64,000 nucleotides of DNA from Diprion similis (GCF_021155765.1 NC_060111.1:3389981-3453980); one strand, 5' to 3'; positions 13,117 to 28,100 are shown, counted from the stretch's first letter. The notes: a model not told the origin generated them from the sequence alone. Numbers and translations are program-made.

Positions 13117-16100
13117 GTATAATCGAACATCACGATCATACACATGCGCATGTTGCAAGTATTTATTATTTATTATAGAAGGTAAAAAAAAAAAAAAAAA
13201 AAACTGTATTAATATTTTGTCTTTCTGTCATTATTTTTTCTGTCGCAAGCACCCCGTATTACCGATGGAATTTTTTTTTTTTTTTTTTTTTTCCATCAAA
13301 CCGTTTATTTTTTTTTATACATATTTCAAGTCGATCACGAATGCGCATTTTTGAGAATCTGAAAAAATTCTCAATAATTCCAGTGAATGATTCAAAACAC
13401 AAATTTTTTCAATGTTTTTTTTTCTGTTTTTTTTATCACCTAATTCGGAATTTGTAAAGTTTCAAACCTTTTACCAACTAAAGTGGACATCATCGAATTG
13501 GTTAAACCAAAGTCTTTATAAGTAAATTAACCCTCATTTGACACTCATGATTTGATCCTGTGTTAATTTTGACTTTTTGTCTATATCTATAAGTGGAATA
13601 ATATTATCCTCTAGTATATCCGGAAAAATGATTCTTCGTGTTTATACACAAAGTATAACTTTATACCTACGTATGTATATATAATACAAACGTATGTAGA
13701 CCCTATAAAGCACCCCGCTGATATAATGGACGGCAATTTTCCATTAAAACTGCACTGCCCTCTGCGCTGAGGGGATTCGATTAGCTGCCAAGCGGATCAG
13801 GGTTCTCCTCCTCGACTTCGCCTTCGCCTTCGCCTTCGCCTCTTCTTCCCCTGTTACCTTCCTTGCCCCTAACGGGGTTCGGAACCCGCATATGATAATG
13901 GCCGTATGAATTAACACAGGGTGAAGGTCAACCTACCCCTCAGCCACCCCCATCCACCCCCTTTCACCCCTTTGCCGATCACCAAACCTCTGAAGGAAAG
14001 CGTTACGCCATTTGCACCCCCCCCCCCAACCCCTAAAGTCGTTATAGTGTTTCGGAATGAACTCGATTAGATTATTAGTTTTCATCTTTTTCTCCAGGTT
14101 CAGACTCGAGATGATTCTACGAGCTGAGAACGAGTCTTATTGTTCTGGACTTTGGAGTTATTTATTATTTGTTGATCGAAAATTGATCGTTTTTAACGAT
14201 TTTGTATCATGGAATCGTCTAAATCGCATGATTTATGAGTATTTATAAAGTTGATGGAAAATAGTGGTTATATATAAATGAATGGATTATTCATAACGCG
14301 GAGTAAAATCGAAGGGATTTACCAGATTTTTAACGATTTCAAAATAGTTTGAAAACCTTTCGTTTATAATTCCAGTTTTTCGTATTTTCGTATTTTTTAA
14401 AAGTATGGTTTTTGCACCGATATACCCTGATAAAAAAAAAATTTTCACCGATTTTCAATGACCAAAAATTGTAATTCGGATATTGGGTGATAATATTCGA
14501 CAAATATTCGAATCTCGGGAGGATAAGTGAAATTCCGGAAGTAGTAGAATCGAAACGAGAATCGTTGAAACGAAGGCAAACAGACGAAGCGTGCAATAAT
14601 GAAAGCCGATACTTATGATAATTTGGCTTCGCAATATTATGCGTAGCGCTGCAACAGCGCTGATGGCGTCTAGTCACGAGTCAAGGGATGAAGAATAAAT
14701 CCTCCCTCGTAAAGTTGAGAATTTTTTGCATGTTTTGCGCAAATCACTTCGCAGTGATGAACAATATACTTGTTTCTAGTTTTGTCCAAATTTCAAGTCA
14801 ATCGGACGAATAGATTTGGAAATTCGGTGAACGCCGTTTTGAAAAACATGGTTTTGAGAAGAATACCAAAAAAAAAAAAAAAGAACAACGGAATGGAAAT
14901 TCATAGTTTTGGTTTTTATACTCAGAATCAGTATACATACTAATTTTGGAGTTCGGTTAATATCGCTGATCGCTTCTAACGTTTTTGCAGATATAGAAGA
15001 AAAAAACTATGCAAGATATTTTCTGATCATTTTTTCTGTTTATTCTTTTACAAAGAATTTAATTTTTCGAAGCCTTCTCCACACCAGAATCTCAATCTTA
15101 ATAAATCGTTATGAATTGTTAATATTTTGAAAAATAATATAGTTGTAAATCAAATTTGATATTCTAGGTTACGGGAATGTGTGGTAGAAATAGAAAATCG
15201 GTATTTTGAAAATTCATTTCTCAAGGATAAAGGCCGATTCCCGTTCTTCCGGAGCCTCTAGTCACGATCCTTGAATCTATTCGCGCAGGCGTCGCGACGC
15301 CGAGATCGTCGTCACTGGCAAATCTCGAGGCTTACTACGCCCGCCATTAACGCTAGGGTCACTCCTGGTGCTCAACCCTTGGCCTTTCACCATATCGCAG
15401 CATTGCATTCGGTCGTGCACCTCGAATTTGCATCCCGGCCATTGCCGCTACTGATCGTTGATATTCACTGACTAATGCGAGGATTTCAGATCCTTTGGAT
15501 ATATAAGGACGATTTTCATCGAGAATGCAAGGGTGGAAATTTTCAGGAATAAAACAGTCTAGAGTTCGTCTCAAGTCCTTTAACAGGACAAATCCGAGTA
15601 GAAATGAAATTTTTCTCAGTAAAAGTAGTCGATAATTGCGTAAAGGAAAAGCTCCAAGTTTTTTTTTTTTTCTTTTGCTACCATTTAGTTTTCGATAATA
15701 ACAACGTTTTTTCATTCGTTGTATTCGTACCGTAAAAATATTGTAAATCAGACGAAAATCGGTGTTACATGCGTGACGAAAAAAGCTGAGAGCATTAGTA
15801 GGGCCAAACTCGTAATATCAAAGTCCGAAAAGTGGTGCTTGCAGCGTTCTGCGATAAGGGTGGAGGGTGGAGGGTGAAGGGGAATCAAGAAAGTTTCGTG
15901 AAGTACAAGAACAGGCGATAAGAAGCAAGGGCTCGCCGCAGAAAGAAAGATGGCCTCGACTTTTATCGCAACACCGCGTATCACGGTGTTCATTTTATCA
16001 CTTTTGTATTTTCTTCCTCTCCCCCCTCTGCGAAATATAAAAAAATATAGTCGCGATATTAACTGCCAGGTGTTTCCTGAAGTAATTTTCGTACACGCTG

Positions 16101-19100
16101 CGATCCGAATTAGTTCGCACGCATTTTTACTTTTTTTTTTTTTCATTTTGCCAAAAAAAAAAAAAAAAAAAAAATTGAAACAAATTTTTTGAGTATTTAA
16201 AAACTGTTGCAAGACAAAAAAAATTTTCGTCCAAATCTTTAAATATTTTCTCTTGCTTTTATCAGCATTTACAGTTCAATTTTTTATTCTTCATTTTTAT
16301 TTTCATGTAGCTTCATTTATGGAGTAATTTTTTTACGTTTCAGAGCGAAACTTGAATTTTTTTTTCCTTACAATCCCTTTTGGCGTTGGTACATCAACAA
16401 TTTTTTTCACAGATCTTTACGTTTCGAGCGATTTTAAGTTGAATGACAAAAACCATTTTTTACAAGCCATAAGTAACACGCCCTTTTGGTATTTGGCACT
16501 GCCAATCATGAACATTTATCGTGAAATTTTCTACGGACTCGAATAGCTGTTTGAAATTTTCATTCCGCTATCTTCTTAACTTTTCACAAATCTCTTCTAC
16601 CAACTAAATCTAAATGCGTCTAAATGAGGCTTTGAAATCGAGTGATCCTCGGACTTAATTCCTTCCCTGTTCGATCAGAACCTCGTCACGTGGGCTGAGT
16701 TCTAGTTTGAATAATGCAAAAGCACACCGACCTTGAGCACCGCCGAGTTTGCTCATTGTCAACCGAGCTGGTAACGAGCAAACACTAAGAGGGAACTCTT
16801 CACACCCTGCACCAACCTCTTGCGATTTCATTGATTTTTTTATCGGAATCAGGGCAGAGCTTATAAGCCGTCTAATAACTCGATCCAACTCCGTTATTGA
16901 CTCATTTTTCATTCATTTTTATTTCCATTTCGGTAAGACCACATTTTTTTCAATTTCTGAGTTATTCGTCTGTTTGGTGTTTTTTTTTTTCAACATTTAT
17001 CGACGCTTTCATCGGCCTTTATAGATCGTAAAAATTGAAGGAACAGTCCTTCAACTTCTGTTTCTCAAAATCCAAGTTCAAAGTTCATAGAGAAAAAAAA
17101 GAATATTTAATTAGAATTTCGAAATACTAATATAGACTCGTGATTGATGATTCAAAGCCCTTGGATACCATATTATATAGAAATATGATGATTTTTTTTC
17201 ATTTTGAAACACTGTAACGGATCCCTCAATTATAAATTTTGGACGTCAGACCTTGGATTAGTTATTGGTGACGCAAAAACCTCTGTTTACCAATTTTTAT
17301 CAAAATCGGAGTATTTTTAAATTTTTTTTCACCATTGGGTCTCCATTTTTGAATTTCGAAATCTAACTTCAGATTCCTGATCAGCCATCCAACAAACCGA
17401 CGATTACCAATTTTCATCAAAATCCAAATGTTATTAGTTGTTTTTTAGGTAATTGAACATGCCAAATTTAAATTTTGCAAATCTGACCTTATATTCGTGA
17501 TAAGTAACTCAAAAACCCTCTTGGTGCGAATTTTCATTCAAATCCATTAATCCGTTCTCAAGATATCATAATTTTCATTTGTTTTTTTGGAATTTTCTTA
17601 TTCAAATAAATAAAAAAGTACTAAACCGATCAAAGCCAAAATCGGTCGGTGTGAAACTGATTGGAGTTGATTCTCCAGCGTTGAAAACGTGGAAATCGAG
17701 TGAAAACTCATCTTTTCATTCTCGGTGCGATTACTATAATTACATATTACAACAACTTCCTGTTTTTTCCCTGAAAACAGAAAAACGGTAAGTAAGTTAA
17801 ATAAACGAAAACAAAAACTAGGACAGCTTCACGATCCGCCGAGTTTTGAGCCCGAGTTAAAAGACCGCAGTAATCAAAATTCAAACATTCAACTACCGGC
17901 ACTAGTATAATGATAATAATAACAATACTAATGATACTAACAACAATTATTATAATACATGCTAATGCCGGCTTGTAATAACTGGCGTATTATGCAACGC
18001 GTGTCCACTTCGAGTCAAAACTCCAACCTCCCCCCTTTTTTGATGGTCTTTATACAAAGTTCCGAGCTTTTAATTGCCAAAGCAAGGGGTTGAAAGTGTC
18101 GCGCTGCTTTACGAATCACTTATCAAGCCACCGCACCCTGCCGTGAATGAAAAATTAATGAGAATAAGAGAAACCGTTTCACGCTGATGCATCGCTTTTC
18201 TTATTACACCAACGCAATTAATGTCTCGTTTACGACTCGGCACTCGGTATGTGGGTTAATTTCATGTAACATTAAATTATTATGCCGGCGTTTGAACGTT
18301 CCTGTTCTTTATTTCTTTTTTTTCTTTTTTTTTTTTTCGTCCTCTCTTTGGTGCCCCAAATTTTTTCTTTCGGTGTTCGCTTCGAGAATATCTGACCAAA
18401 AATGTATCAAAATTATTGATTAAATGCTTTAATAAATTAATTCGTGTACTTACAAATAATTGACTGAAAATCAAAATACTCCAAAATCTATCATGTTTTT
18501 TTTTTTCCTGCACAAAAACCTGCACAAAAATTTTTTCCCAAGAACTTGTAATTTGTTGTAATTCGTTGGGAAAAATTGACAAAAAAAAAAAAAAAAAAAA
18601 ATTCTGCTTCCTTCCACCAAAGCGAATATATAATTTCATTATCGAAAAGATTCGTGGAAAGAACAAAGAAGAAAAAAAAAAGTATACATATATTCTTCTT
18701 GCAGCATGAAAACGAGGCTTTTAATTGCTCCTCTTGCAATTTTCTTCTCATAATAATTACAAAAATGCCGTTCGCATTATTTCTATGCAAATTTTCTGAA
18801 GCCGATTTGCCCCTTTTTTACCCTCCTTCGTTCCACCGATCCACCAGTTTTCTTCTCTACCTTTTTATTCGCGTTATGTTATGTTTTCTTTTCCTTCGGA
18901 GTTTCGTCATGCACACGCATATCGCATGTTTTGCTTACTCTGGCAAAAATGTCACGTATTTGAGTCGTTGTTACGTTACAAGGATACGTGTTATAACTAG
19001 GGATGCAAATGATTAAATTTGAAAAAAGAGAAAAGAAGAAAAAGAAAGAAGAAGGAAAAAAAATAAGGCGGAGCCTCGTCACGGCTCTTTTCCTATCGCG

Positions 19101-22100
19101 TTTCATCCCGTTCTAGAAACGCTTAATCGTTCTCGCATTTCATTTGAATTTATATATCCTCCGCATTAGCACGACCAGGGTTCCTGACCACCTTAACGAC
19201 ATAAACCGCGATACTTCAACGGCTCGTTTGTAAACCCGTTTCCTCATTTTTTTCGGTCACGTATTTTTTCCTTTCCATATATAATCAATGCATTCATTAA
19301 TTTCATGCGATAACTCGAAAAGGGAACGTGAAAAACGTTTATTTCCATTTTTTCTTAACACTCCAATTTTTATCAAATTTCCCGGTAATTTGAGATTTTT
19401 TTTTTCTAATTTAATTTCATCTAAAACTGTGTAAAAAAAAAAAATCGGTTTTCTTAGTTTGTGAAAAAAAAAAATTTTTATATATCTATTCCAAATTTTG
19501 TGTAAAGAATTTTACTCATAAATCTGTAGTGAAAAAAAAATTTTTATCCCCCAAGGTGGTTGAAATATCCAAAAATATTTATTCGTTATATTATTCAAAC
19601 TCAGATTTGCATATTTTACTTTGCTTTGCAACACATAATTTTCGTGCAAGGTTTAATCTTTTTTTTTTTTTTTTTTCAAGAGATTTCGATCGAGCGCCTT
19701 GTACATCGTAATACGCAAGGAGAAATCGCCGGGAAAATCATCGAGAATAAGGGTGAGGGAAACCCTTCGTGCGGTTTCGCTGTCGCTGATTAGTATAAAG
19801 TTGGAACCGTATGAGGTGGGAGGGGGCGACGAGTTCTCGAGCATTGCTATTTTTGCACAAGTCCTGGCCTACATCTCGCCGCAGGCTGGCCCAAATACAT
19901 CCCATAATGCCCTTCTTCCCCATCACGCGATCCACATTTTATTGCGTCTGCCAACCCTCGTCGCGCCGCGACAATCTTGCCGCATTGTCGTTCCATTTCC
20001 GGTGTAAAAGCTTCCGGCCAGAGATCTCCGAAAAGGAGACGCTAGGGGGGGGGGGGGAGAGGGGGATCGTAAGTTGTGCTTTCGTTTTTGTTTGTTTTTT
20101 TGGGGGTTTGGGGTTGAAGTTCCGAATTTAAAAAGTTCGGAAAGCGTTTAGTGCGAACTTAAAGCGAAGAAATCAAATGAAAATTTAGCGAAACAACAAA
20201 GTTTCGAATATGGTCGGAAAGCTTGCGGTTCAAAGTTCCGAAATGCTAAATTACAAAAATTCAAGTTAGGATAGAGCAGAATTTCGAAATATAAAGTTTC
20301 GATAGAGTAAAATTTGTAAAATTAAAATATACTCTACACAGCGTAGTTTTATCAACGAGAGGGTGTAAGAAATCAGTAAAAATATCGAAAATCGAAAACA
20401 AAGAAAGCTTAAAGTGGCGAAATTTTATCAAACCAAAAATTAACAGAACTGAAAATGTTCGATCATCCGGAACTTCGACTTTGCAATTTTCCTATTTTGC
20501 TTTTTATATTACTTTGAAACTCTGATGTTTCGTGAAAGTTCCGTTTTTTACTTCAAGTTTCGCCATAAAAAAAGTCGAAATAGTTGGCGCTTTCGGAACT
20601 TTCCAAATTCGGAATTTCAACTCCGCCCCTTTTGTTCAGAGATCGAATTTTCTCCATAATTTTCATTCTTCGAACTTATATGTATTTTTCAAAAATTCCA
20701 AAATCTGTATTTTCTTTTCCAAACATTTTCAGACCAGTTCCACTTAGGAGTGACGTTTGTCCATTTTTTCGGCATATTCAATTTTTTTCATCAATTTCAT
20801 ACTGCAACCGGTCTAGAAATATTATAAGTAAAAAACATAAGTTTGAAAAAATTAAGACAGCTCGAAAAAAAAAACGTTAGAAAAAAATCAGCACGTCTTG
20901 GACCCGATCTTGAAATATCTGTAAAAGAAAATACAATTTTTCAAAATTTCTTGAGAATTTGAAAAGGGTCGTTTCCAAAATCACTCTCAATATGTATAAA
21001 CAACGAACCAATTAAATAAAAAATGTGCAAAAATTCAGCTTACTGTTTCAGATTGGAGACAAATGCAGAAAAAATTTTGAACAAAATGGAAAATGGTGAA
21101 GGTCAGACCAGACGCTGGTTGGATTGGTATGGAATTCCCCATACATCACCTATATATATATAGGTGAGGGGCGGGCAAAACGAGGTAGAGCGGGGGGGGG
21201 GATTTAGTACCCTTAAAATTTGATAAAAAAAATGTTTGTTTCTCAAGATCTTATTCAAATTTTCAAAAATTAACTTTCTCCCGACATCTGAAAATCGTTT
21301 TTATTTTCTTTGGTTACAATGAGAAGAAGAAAAAAAACAAAGAATCAGCGTATTCGAATCCTCGAGAACTAAGTATTTCCTTAAGTACCACGTTTTGCTC
21401 CCCCCCTCCCCCCCCCCCCCCCCCTGTATATACATGTACACGTAGGCTAAACTCTACACGATCCAAGATCTTCGCAGATACATCGTCCACTTCGCCGTCT
21501 CCAGATATTGCGGCGTAAAAAGAAAAGAAAGTATCCTCTGGCCGCTTAAATTCGCTCGACACGCGAGCTGCAGCCGCTCGGCGTATTGCTGCAGTAGTCG
21601 GGCCGTCGCTCGGTCAGACCGTCCGTCCGGTCATGCACCGCTTTATCTACTCCGTCTGGCGGGACGCTGTTCAAGGCTGACGACTAACTAAACTACTGAC
21701 GGCCGGACCATCGCCGGCTTCTTCCACTAGCTGACTCGTCCGATGCGTTTACACTATGTGGGGGGGGGGGGGGGGGGGTCTCGGAGGGGAAAAAAAATTC
21801 GATTTCAATAAGTTATTAACTTTATGGGCCTGGTATTGATGATTCTGTGTGAGAATAGACAAAAAATTACCAGCTTGTTAACGTTTAATTTGTGATTTCT
21901 TGCTTCAAAAAACTTTGAACGCGTTTTTGTCGAAACAACGCAGTCTGTAATTCAAAATCTACTGCACCGATCGTACTGAAATTTGGTAAACTAATTTTAC
22001 AGACAATTTGCAACGTAACAGCGTCGTATTGTTTTTTTCTAATTATTATTATTTTTTTTACAATAACAAATGGTCATTTTTTAGTCGAAAATCGGTTGTT

Positions 22101-25100
22101 TTCACTTCCGATTGTAACCAAAAATTAAAACGTATATAGAAAATAAAAAAAAATAAAAACTCACCGTTGCAACCTTGAGAAACTCATTAACTGATGAAAA
22201 AAAACTTTGATTTCTTTTTATTTCAGATAATCCAGTGTTGATTTATGCGGTGCACGGCAAAACAACATTTTTTTTTTAGACGCCTGCGAAGATTTGCTGC
22301 CGTTGGTTTAATTCTTAATATTTTTTAATGTAAATTTAACACAACATTCTTCAGATGTTACTTTATCATGTAACAAATACGTAAGTAAACTTGTATAAAC
22401 CGTATTTTCTAAAAAAATTATCAAAAAATCTCTTTTTATACCTCCAAAACCCCCTTTTGATACCCCCCCCCCCCCCCCCCCAGCGGTACCGCCTAAATTT
22501 CATCTCATTTCTTTCGACTCTTTTGCATTTTGTCGGTAGCTGAGATGTTACGGAATATATAAAAAATATCCAGTAAAGCGATTATTTATTGTTATTGTTT
22601 TATAAACGAACAATTACAAACAACGGAATGATTTTTTCTGAGATATTAATTTTTGACCAGACTTTTCAGAATTATTTATTGCTAATCAGTATCATGTGGT
22701 TTTTGGAGGCACTGATAACGAATCTGACATTAAATTTTGAAAGTTTGACAAACTCGCAACTGGAAATGCAAAATATTTTAGGTCACCATATTGAAAGGGT
22801 CAATTGCGACGAAAATAAAAATCAGATATTTTAGTCCCAGTGGATCGTACTTGGGTAGAATCCCACAACGATCACACTATCCGAAATTCACCCCAAAAGT
22901 GATTTTTTCTTTCAAAAATGAGTATTAAAAATCCAGAACGAATGCATGAATGATCGAATGAATAAATAATAAAATAAAATCAATGAATGAATGAATAAAT
23001 AAATAAACAAGTAAGTAAATAGTAAAACGTCGAAGACAAATTCTCCCCCCTCTATTTCGACACGCTAAGCCTCCCCAAGTCGAGTCTCTGCTACCGTTAG
23101 CCAGAGATTGACCACCCCACGTGGTTTATTGATCCTCAACGTAGCCGGTCTGGCATGGCCAACGAGTTATAATGAGATACAGCTGTGTGTGGTTTCCCAC
23201 TCCGCACCCTTCTGTCCCTTTTCTTTTCCTTACTTAACTTCCCGCGGTCAGCCGTGATTCACTTGCCCTTGCCGACGTCTCGGACACGCGAGTCTAGCCC
23301 CTCAAAATTACGCAGACGGTGAGCCATCCTTCAGAACTCTGCAGACCTTAAGGGCTGAGGGCGAGAGTCCGATTATAGTCGTTTCTAAACTTGACTCGGT
23401 CTTATTAATGTATTAATAATTAATGTATACGCAAAATTACGTGCGAAATCAGGCTCTGAAATTTAGTATCGCTAAAAAATTCGCCCACCCTTATTTTCAT
23501 CCCCGTCAAATTTGCTTGTTATTATTGTTTTTTTTATTTGCGATTATTACACGTATGTCTAGTTTTCTCATGAGAAAATCTGACTCGAAATCTATTCCTG
23601 GATTCAAGCTTCAAACACGATTTAAGTGATATAAAAGACAGGCTACAGTAACAATTGTGAATTATGAAATTCCTAAATTCTTTTTTAAATGAATATGTAT
23701 AAACTGTTAAATATCTAATCATTTTATTTGGAAAAATTAGTAAGGAGGAAAAACATTGAAAATTAATTTCTTAGCGGTAGAACCAAAAATTAAAGATTTT
23801 CGATCGAAATCAATGTAAAGTGAAAAGTAAGGGGAAGGGGAAAAATACCGTTTTTTGAATTTGATTCGCCACAATCATTTTAGGGTTGGATTTATACGGA
23901 TATACTTAATAACGATGCGAGAATTTGACATCTGCGCATCTGCAGCAGGATCAACCCCTGTTATATCCATGGAAACGGGGAGTTTGCACCGCAAATAGTT
24001 TGCGACTGCGGTTTATAGCGTTTCTCGCGCACGCCCATCGCCGATTCTCCACCCCGTTTATAGCTGATAGCCTGAACCTCCAACCTCCAACCCCCAACCC
24101 CCAACCCTAAACGCTGGGTGCCACGTGCTTCTGAGTAAACAGTAAATGGCGGACGTGATGCGGCTGAAAGACACGGGAATGTACACAAATAAAAATTCCG
24201 GGTTGATTTGTTGAATGGTTTGCAAGAAAAAAAAAAAAATTCATGATTTGAAAAGTGAGATTTTTTACTCTTACTGAAACGATCGTGAAATGTTCCTTTC
24301 AATTATGTGACAAAAATGTATCTTTTTTTTTTACGTTCCCAAGTTCCGAGGAGAGGAAAATTTTTCATTTCAAAATTCCGTGGCATCTTTTGCTGTAATA
24401 GTAAAAATTATAATTCCTTTTAAAATGAAACTGAGATCGCGTCGAGAAAATTCTGTGTCGAGGTAAAATCGCATCTAACATTAAGGTGCCTTCGTCCTAA
24501 GCAATGCTTGCGATATTTACGCCACACCTTGTTTCGTTCTGATATAACGACGTAGGGTGTATACGTATAATCAGTATTGATTGGCAATTATACGAGGGTG
24601 GAATATTAACGAGCGTTAACTTGAGCCAAACAATTACGTAATCAGTATACCGAATCAAGAGTTCCTCCTCATCATCATCCTTCTGCAGCGATATTAGCTA
24701 GGTATAAATGAATAATCGAGTAGGCTAAAATGGCGGAACGATGAAGTTGATGTGTTTTTGAAGGTCGATAAATGCATCATGATTAAAAATCAAAATGTGA
24801 CATGACGTGAATCGTGACGATACCTCTGGACGATAACCCCCAGCATGAATATTCATAATTCTGTAGGTATACGTAAGGATGGTCCTTAACATGGTCGTTT
24901 TTGAATTCTTTTATGCTCATACGCTTTCCAATTGCCGAAACAAAAAATCCCTGAAATTTTAAGCTCTCTACATCAACCTTAAGGTTGTGACTATCTTAAG
25001 GTTTGTATAGAGAGCTGAATTGTTCAGGAATTTTTTTTTTCTATCAATTTGAAGGTGTCTAACCCCCTGAGTGAGTGCATAAAAATTTAAAATAAACCCT

Positions 25101-28100
25101 ATTAAGGACCATCCTAATATATATATTCACGTTTAAAACACGTTCAGGATCAGTAGGTTGGAAATGTTTAATTTCTGATGGTTAATATCACTGGTATAAT
25201 TTTAGCCAGCACAATTCACACACGTCAAGCGTTTCGTGGTAAACACGAGCCGGCTGAAGTTGTACAAGCGATGAAGCGATTTAGGCGTATCATAAGAAAG
25301 CTGCGTAGGCGCATAAGACCTCAGTCACTGTTTGTATCTGGCCCAGATCAAAACGTTAAGCGGGGCAATGGCTCGCACGCAAGTCGCCGTCAACCCTCTA
25401 CACGTTTATATATAAACACCAAGTCTACAAGTAGCTCAAATCTTTTTTCATCATCCTAGGCCAAGCGCCGAGAAAAACGAGGTAGAAAAGCTCGAGCTTT
25501 CACCCTTGAATGTTCGAGCTTTGTATATGAACACCAAGTCTACACGTAGCTCAAATCTTTTTTCCTCACCCTAGGCCAAGCGTCGAGAAAAATGAGATAG
25601 AAAAGCTCGAGCTTTCACCCTCGAATGTTCGAGCTTTGTATATGAACACCAAGTCTACACGTAGCTCAAATATTTTTTCCTCGTCCTAGGCCAAGCGTCG
25701 AGAAAAATGAGATAGAAAAGCTCGAGCTTTCACCCTTGAATGTTCGAGCTTTGTATATGAACACCAAGTCTACACGTAGCTCAAATATTTTTTCCTCGTC
25801 CTAGGCCAAGCGTCGAGAAAAATGAGATAGAAAAGCTCGAGCTTTCACCCTTGAATGTTCGAGCTTTGTATATAAACACCAAGTCTACAAGTAGCTCAAA
25901 TCTTTTTTCCTCACCATAGACTAAGCGTCGAGGGGAACAAGGTAGAAAAGCTCGAGCTTTCACCCTTGAATGTTCGAGCTTTGTATATAAACACCAAGTC
26001 TACAAGTAGCTCAAATCTTTTTTCCTCACCATAGACTAAGCGTCGAGGGGAACAAGGTAGAAAAGCTCGAGCTTTCACCCTTGAATGTTCGAGCTTTGTA
26101 TATAAACACCAAGCCTACAAGTAGCTCAAATCTTTTTTCCTCACCATAGACTAAGCGTCGAGGGGAACAAGGTAGAAAAGCTCGAGCTTTCACCCTTGAA
26201 TGTTCGAGCTTTATATATAAACACCAAGTCTACACGTAGCTCAAATCTTTTTTCCTCATCCTGGGCCAAGCGTCGAGAAAAATGAGGTTACAAAGCTCGA
26301 GCTTTCACTCCTAAATGTCCGAGATTCGCCGGGTCTGTTTTTCAGCTTCGATTCTCATTCCCATTAAAAGATTTTCTTGTAGCCCAAAAATAACTCTGGC
26401 TGATAGAAAATGGTCGAAAACCGCTTGGGCAACTTTAAAGCGACTCACTTACTTCTTACGACGAAATCCATGATTCCGATTGACAATTTCACCGACAACC
26501 CTTAAATTTCCAACTTCCTCGGTTCGCCCTCAGTTTCAACTACCTCACCAAATCACTCACCTTAAAGGTTTTGTAGCTGGAGACGACGTACGAAGCTCCG
26601 TCCTCTAGCTCGTCCAGGGTCACCTTGCGGTCCCCATCCATGGAAAAAATGTGTCTAGCGCCCCGGGGAAGGTCGAGGCGAAGAGAAAGCCGGTCCAGGA
26701 GAGCTTCGAGGGATCCGATGTCGCGGCCGGGTTTGAACCTGGAAAAAGAGGGTATGAAATTGCGGAAAACGCGATCTACCTGACGGCGATTCACCGTCGA
26801 GATTATAATCGTGGGAATTCAACCAGGCCAAGGTCATCACGAGATTAAACTCCTGTAGCTTGACGAATGGTGATGCGACGAAAGCACATTTTATTTTATT
26901 TAACACAATCCGATGATGATGATGATGATGATGAAGAATCATGACTTGGCTCGCGTTATTTATCATCTACCCTTCACGTCTTACGCTATGCGACTTCAAA
27001 GTCCTTCCAATTTTTGTAAACTCAAAAATTTCCATGTCCCTAACCTTATTACACAGTTTATTTACATCTTCGAATGATCTTTGTTACTTCTTATATAAGT
27101 ATTGAAATACGAAAGTGACTAGTTTCGGTCAGAATCATCGAATTTTGATAGTTTTATTGATTTTGCGTCCGCCATATTGGATCCGTTATCGTGGATTTAG
27201 ATATCATCAAATTCTGACTTCAGGCTAAAATTTTGAGTTGAAAAATATATGACTGAAAGGGTTGATCACATGTCCTCCCCAAGACGTAATCAGGGAGAAT
27301 GATTGAGAATATATTGAACGTCAAGAACCCGTTAAGATGTGAGTTTCTTCGTTGTTATTTCATGCCAATAGTTTTTACAGGTATTCTCAAATCTGCCTCG
27401 TGAACAGACTCTTCATATTTAAAAATTGAAAGCTTTCTACAGAACGACGAGAGCTTGATCGGTTTTTATACTTTTTATACGCAGGAAAAACAACAGCGAA
27501 CGGCACGATACAAGCTTAATAATTTCTTTTGACTGTTATCAAGTCGCGGGTGTTGATAAAAGAAATGAAAGCTCGACTTAAGTAAGCACGTGGCGTAATC
27601 TGGGTCACCATGTAGTCTCACCCTCACACCCTTGCATCCTCACACACACACACGAAGGATCGGCCGTAATTGCGCGGTATCGATAAAAAAAGCCAGCGAA
27701 ACTATTTATGAAAAGAGAAGAAAAAAAAAAGAAAGAACTCGCGTCGAATGAGAATTTGATTAAAAGGAAAGTAAAGATGATTGAAAATTATTTTTGGGGA
27801 ATTTTTACAGGATTAAGGGGACGCGTTCGTGAAACTCTAAACTTTTCCGATTTGCTTGAAACTTGAACTTATAATAAAGATTCATAATGCAAATGGATTT
27901 CACTCAGTTTCAATCAGTTATTATTTAAAATAATGTCAAAAGGTGGTGTTTTTCGAAAAGTTCCTTCTCTTACAATTTTCATCGTAAAAATCTGAAAAAA
28001 TTACACAGCCATTAGGGGAGCGTAGACAACAAACGTTACCATGGAAATTGCAATCCGACAAGTTAACACCTAATTGTCGCAATAATTATTCCGAGCTTTT

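Larger units (their letters stand above)
10722..26560 (-). other. 15.8-kb intron 2 of DCX-EMAP
   Basis: Large intron separating the two halves of DCX domain 1's tail and the interdomain linker. It contains microsatellites (AG-rich 11260-11400, AT runs 11400-11550), dispersed repeats at about 13265-13480 and 17215-17570, foldbacks at about 20103-20636, 21166-21424 and 24877-25114, and the 115-bp array. Several GC-richer islands stand out against the AT background (about 10936-11211, 15250-15470, 19690-20040, 21545-21760, 23040-23380). I cannot assign any of them. No nested gene is supported. Confidence 0.75.

Noticed and set aside
16655..16912. 85-codon minus-strand open frame in DCX-EMAP intron 2
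   Set aside because: It reads plausibly but has no family match, no splice partner and an equally long antisense frame.
19699..20007. 102-codon plus-strand open frame in a GC-richer island
   Set aside because: It has a non-ATG opening, an overlapping equally long frame, and no recognised motif; better viewed as a possible regulatory island.
21757..22484. G run and C run about 700 bp apart as ends of a third homopolymer-edged element
   Set aside because: Beyond the homopolymers, the inner sequences do not pair convincingly.
25417..26336. CRISPR-like regular repeat
   Set aside because: The whole 115-bp period is repeated with no unique spacers, and the host is a eukaryote.
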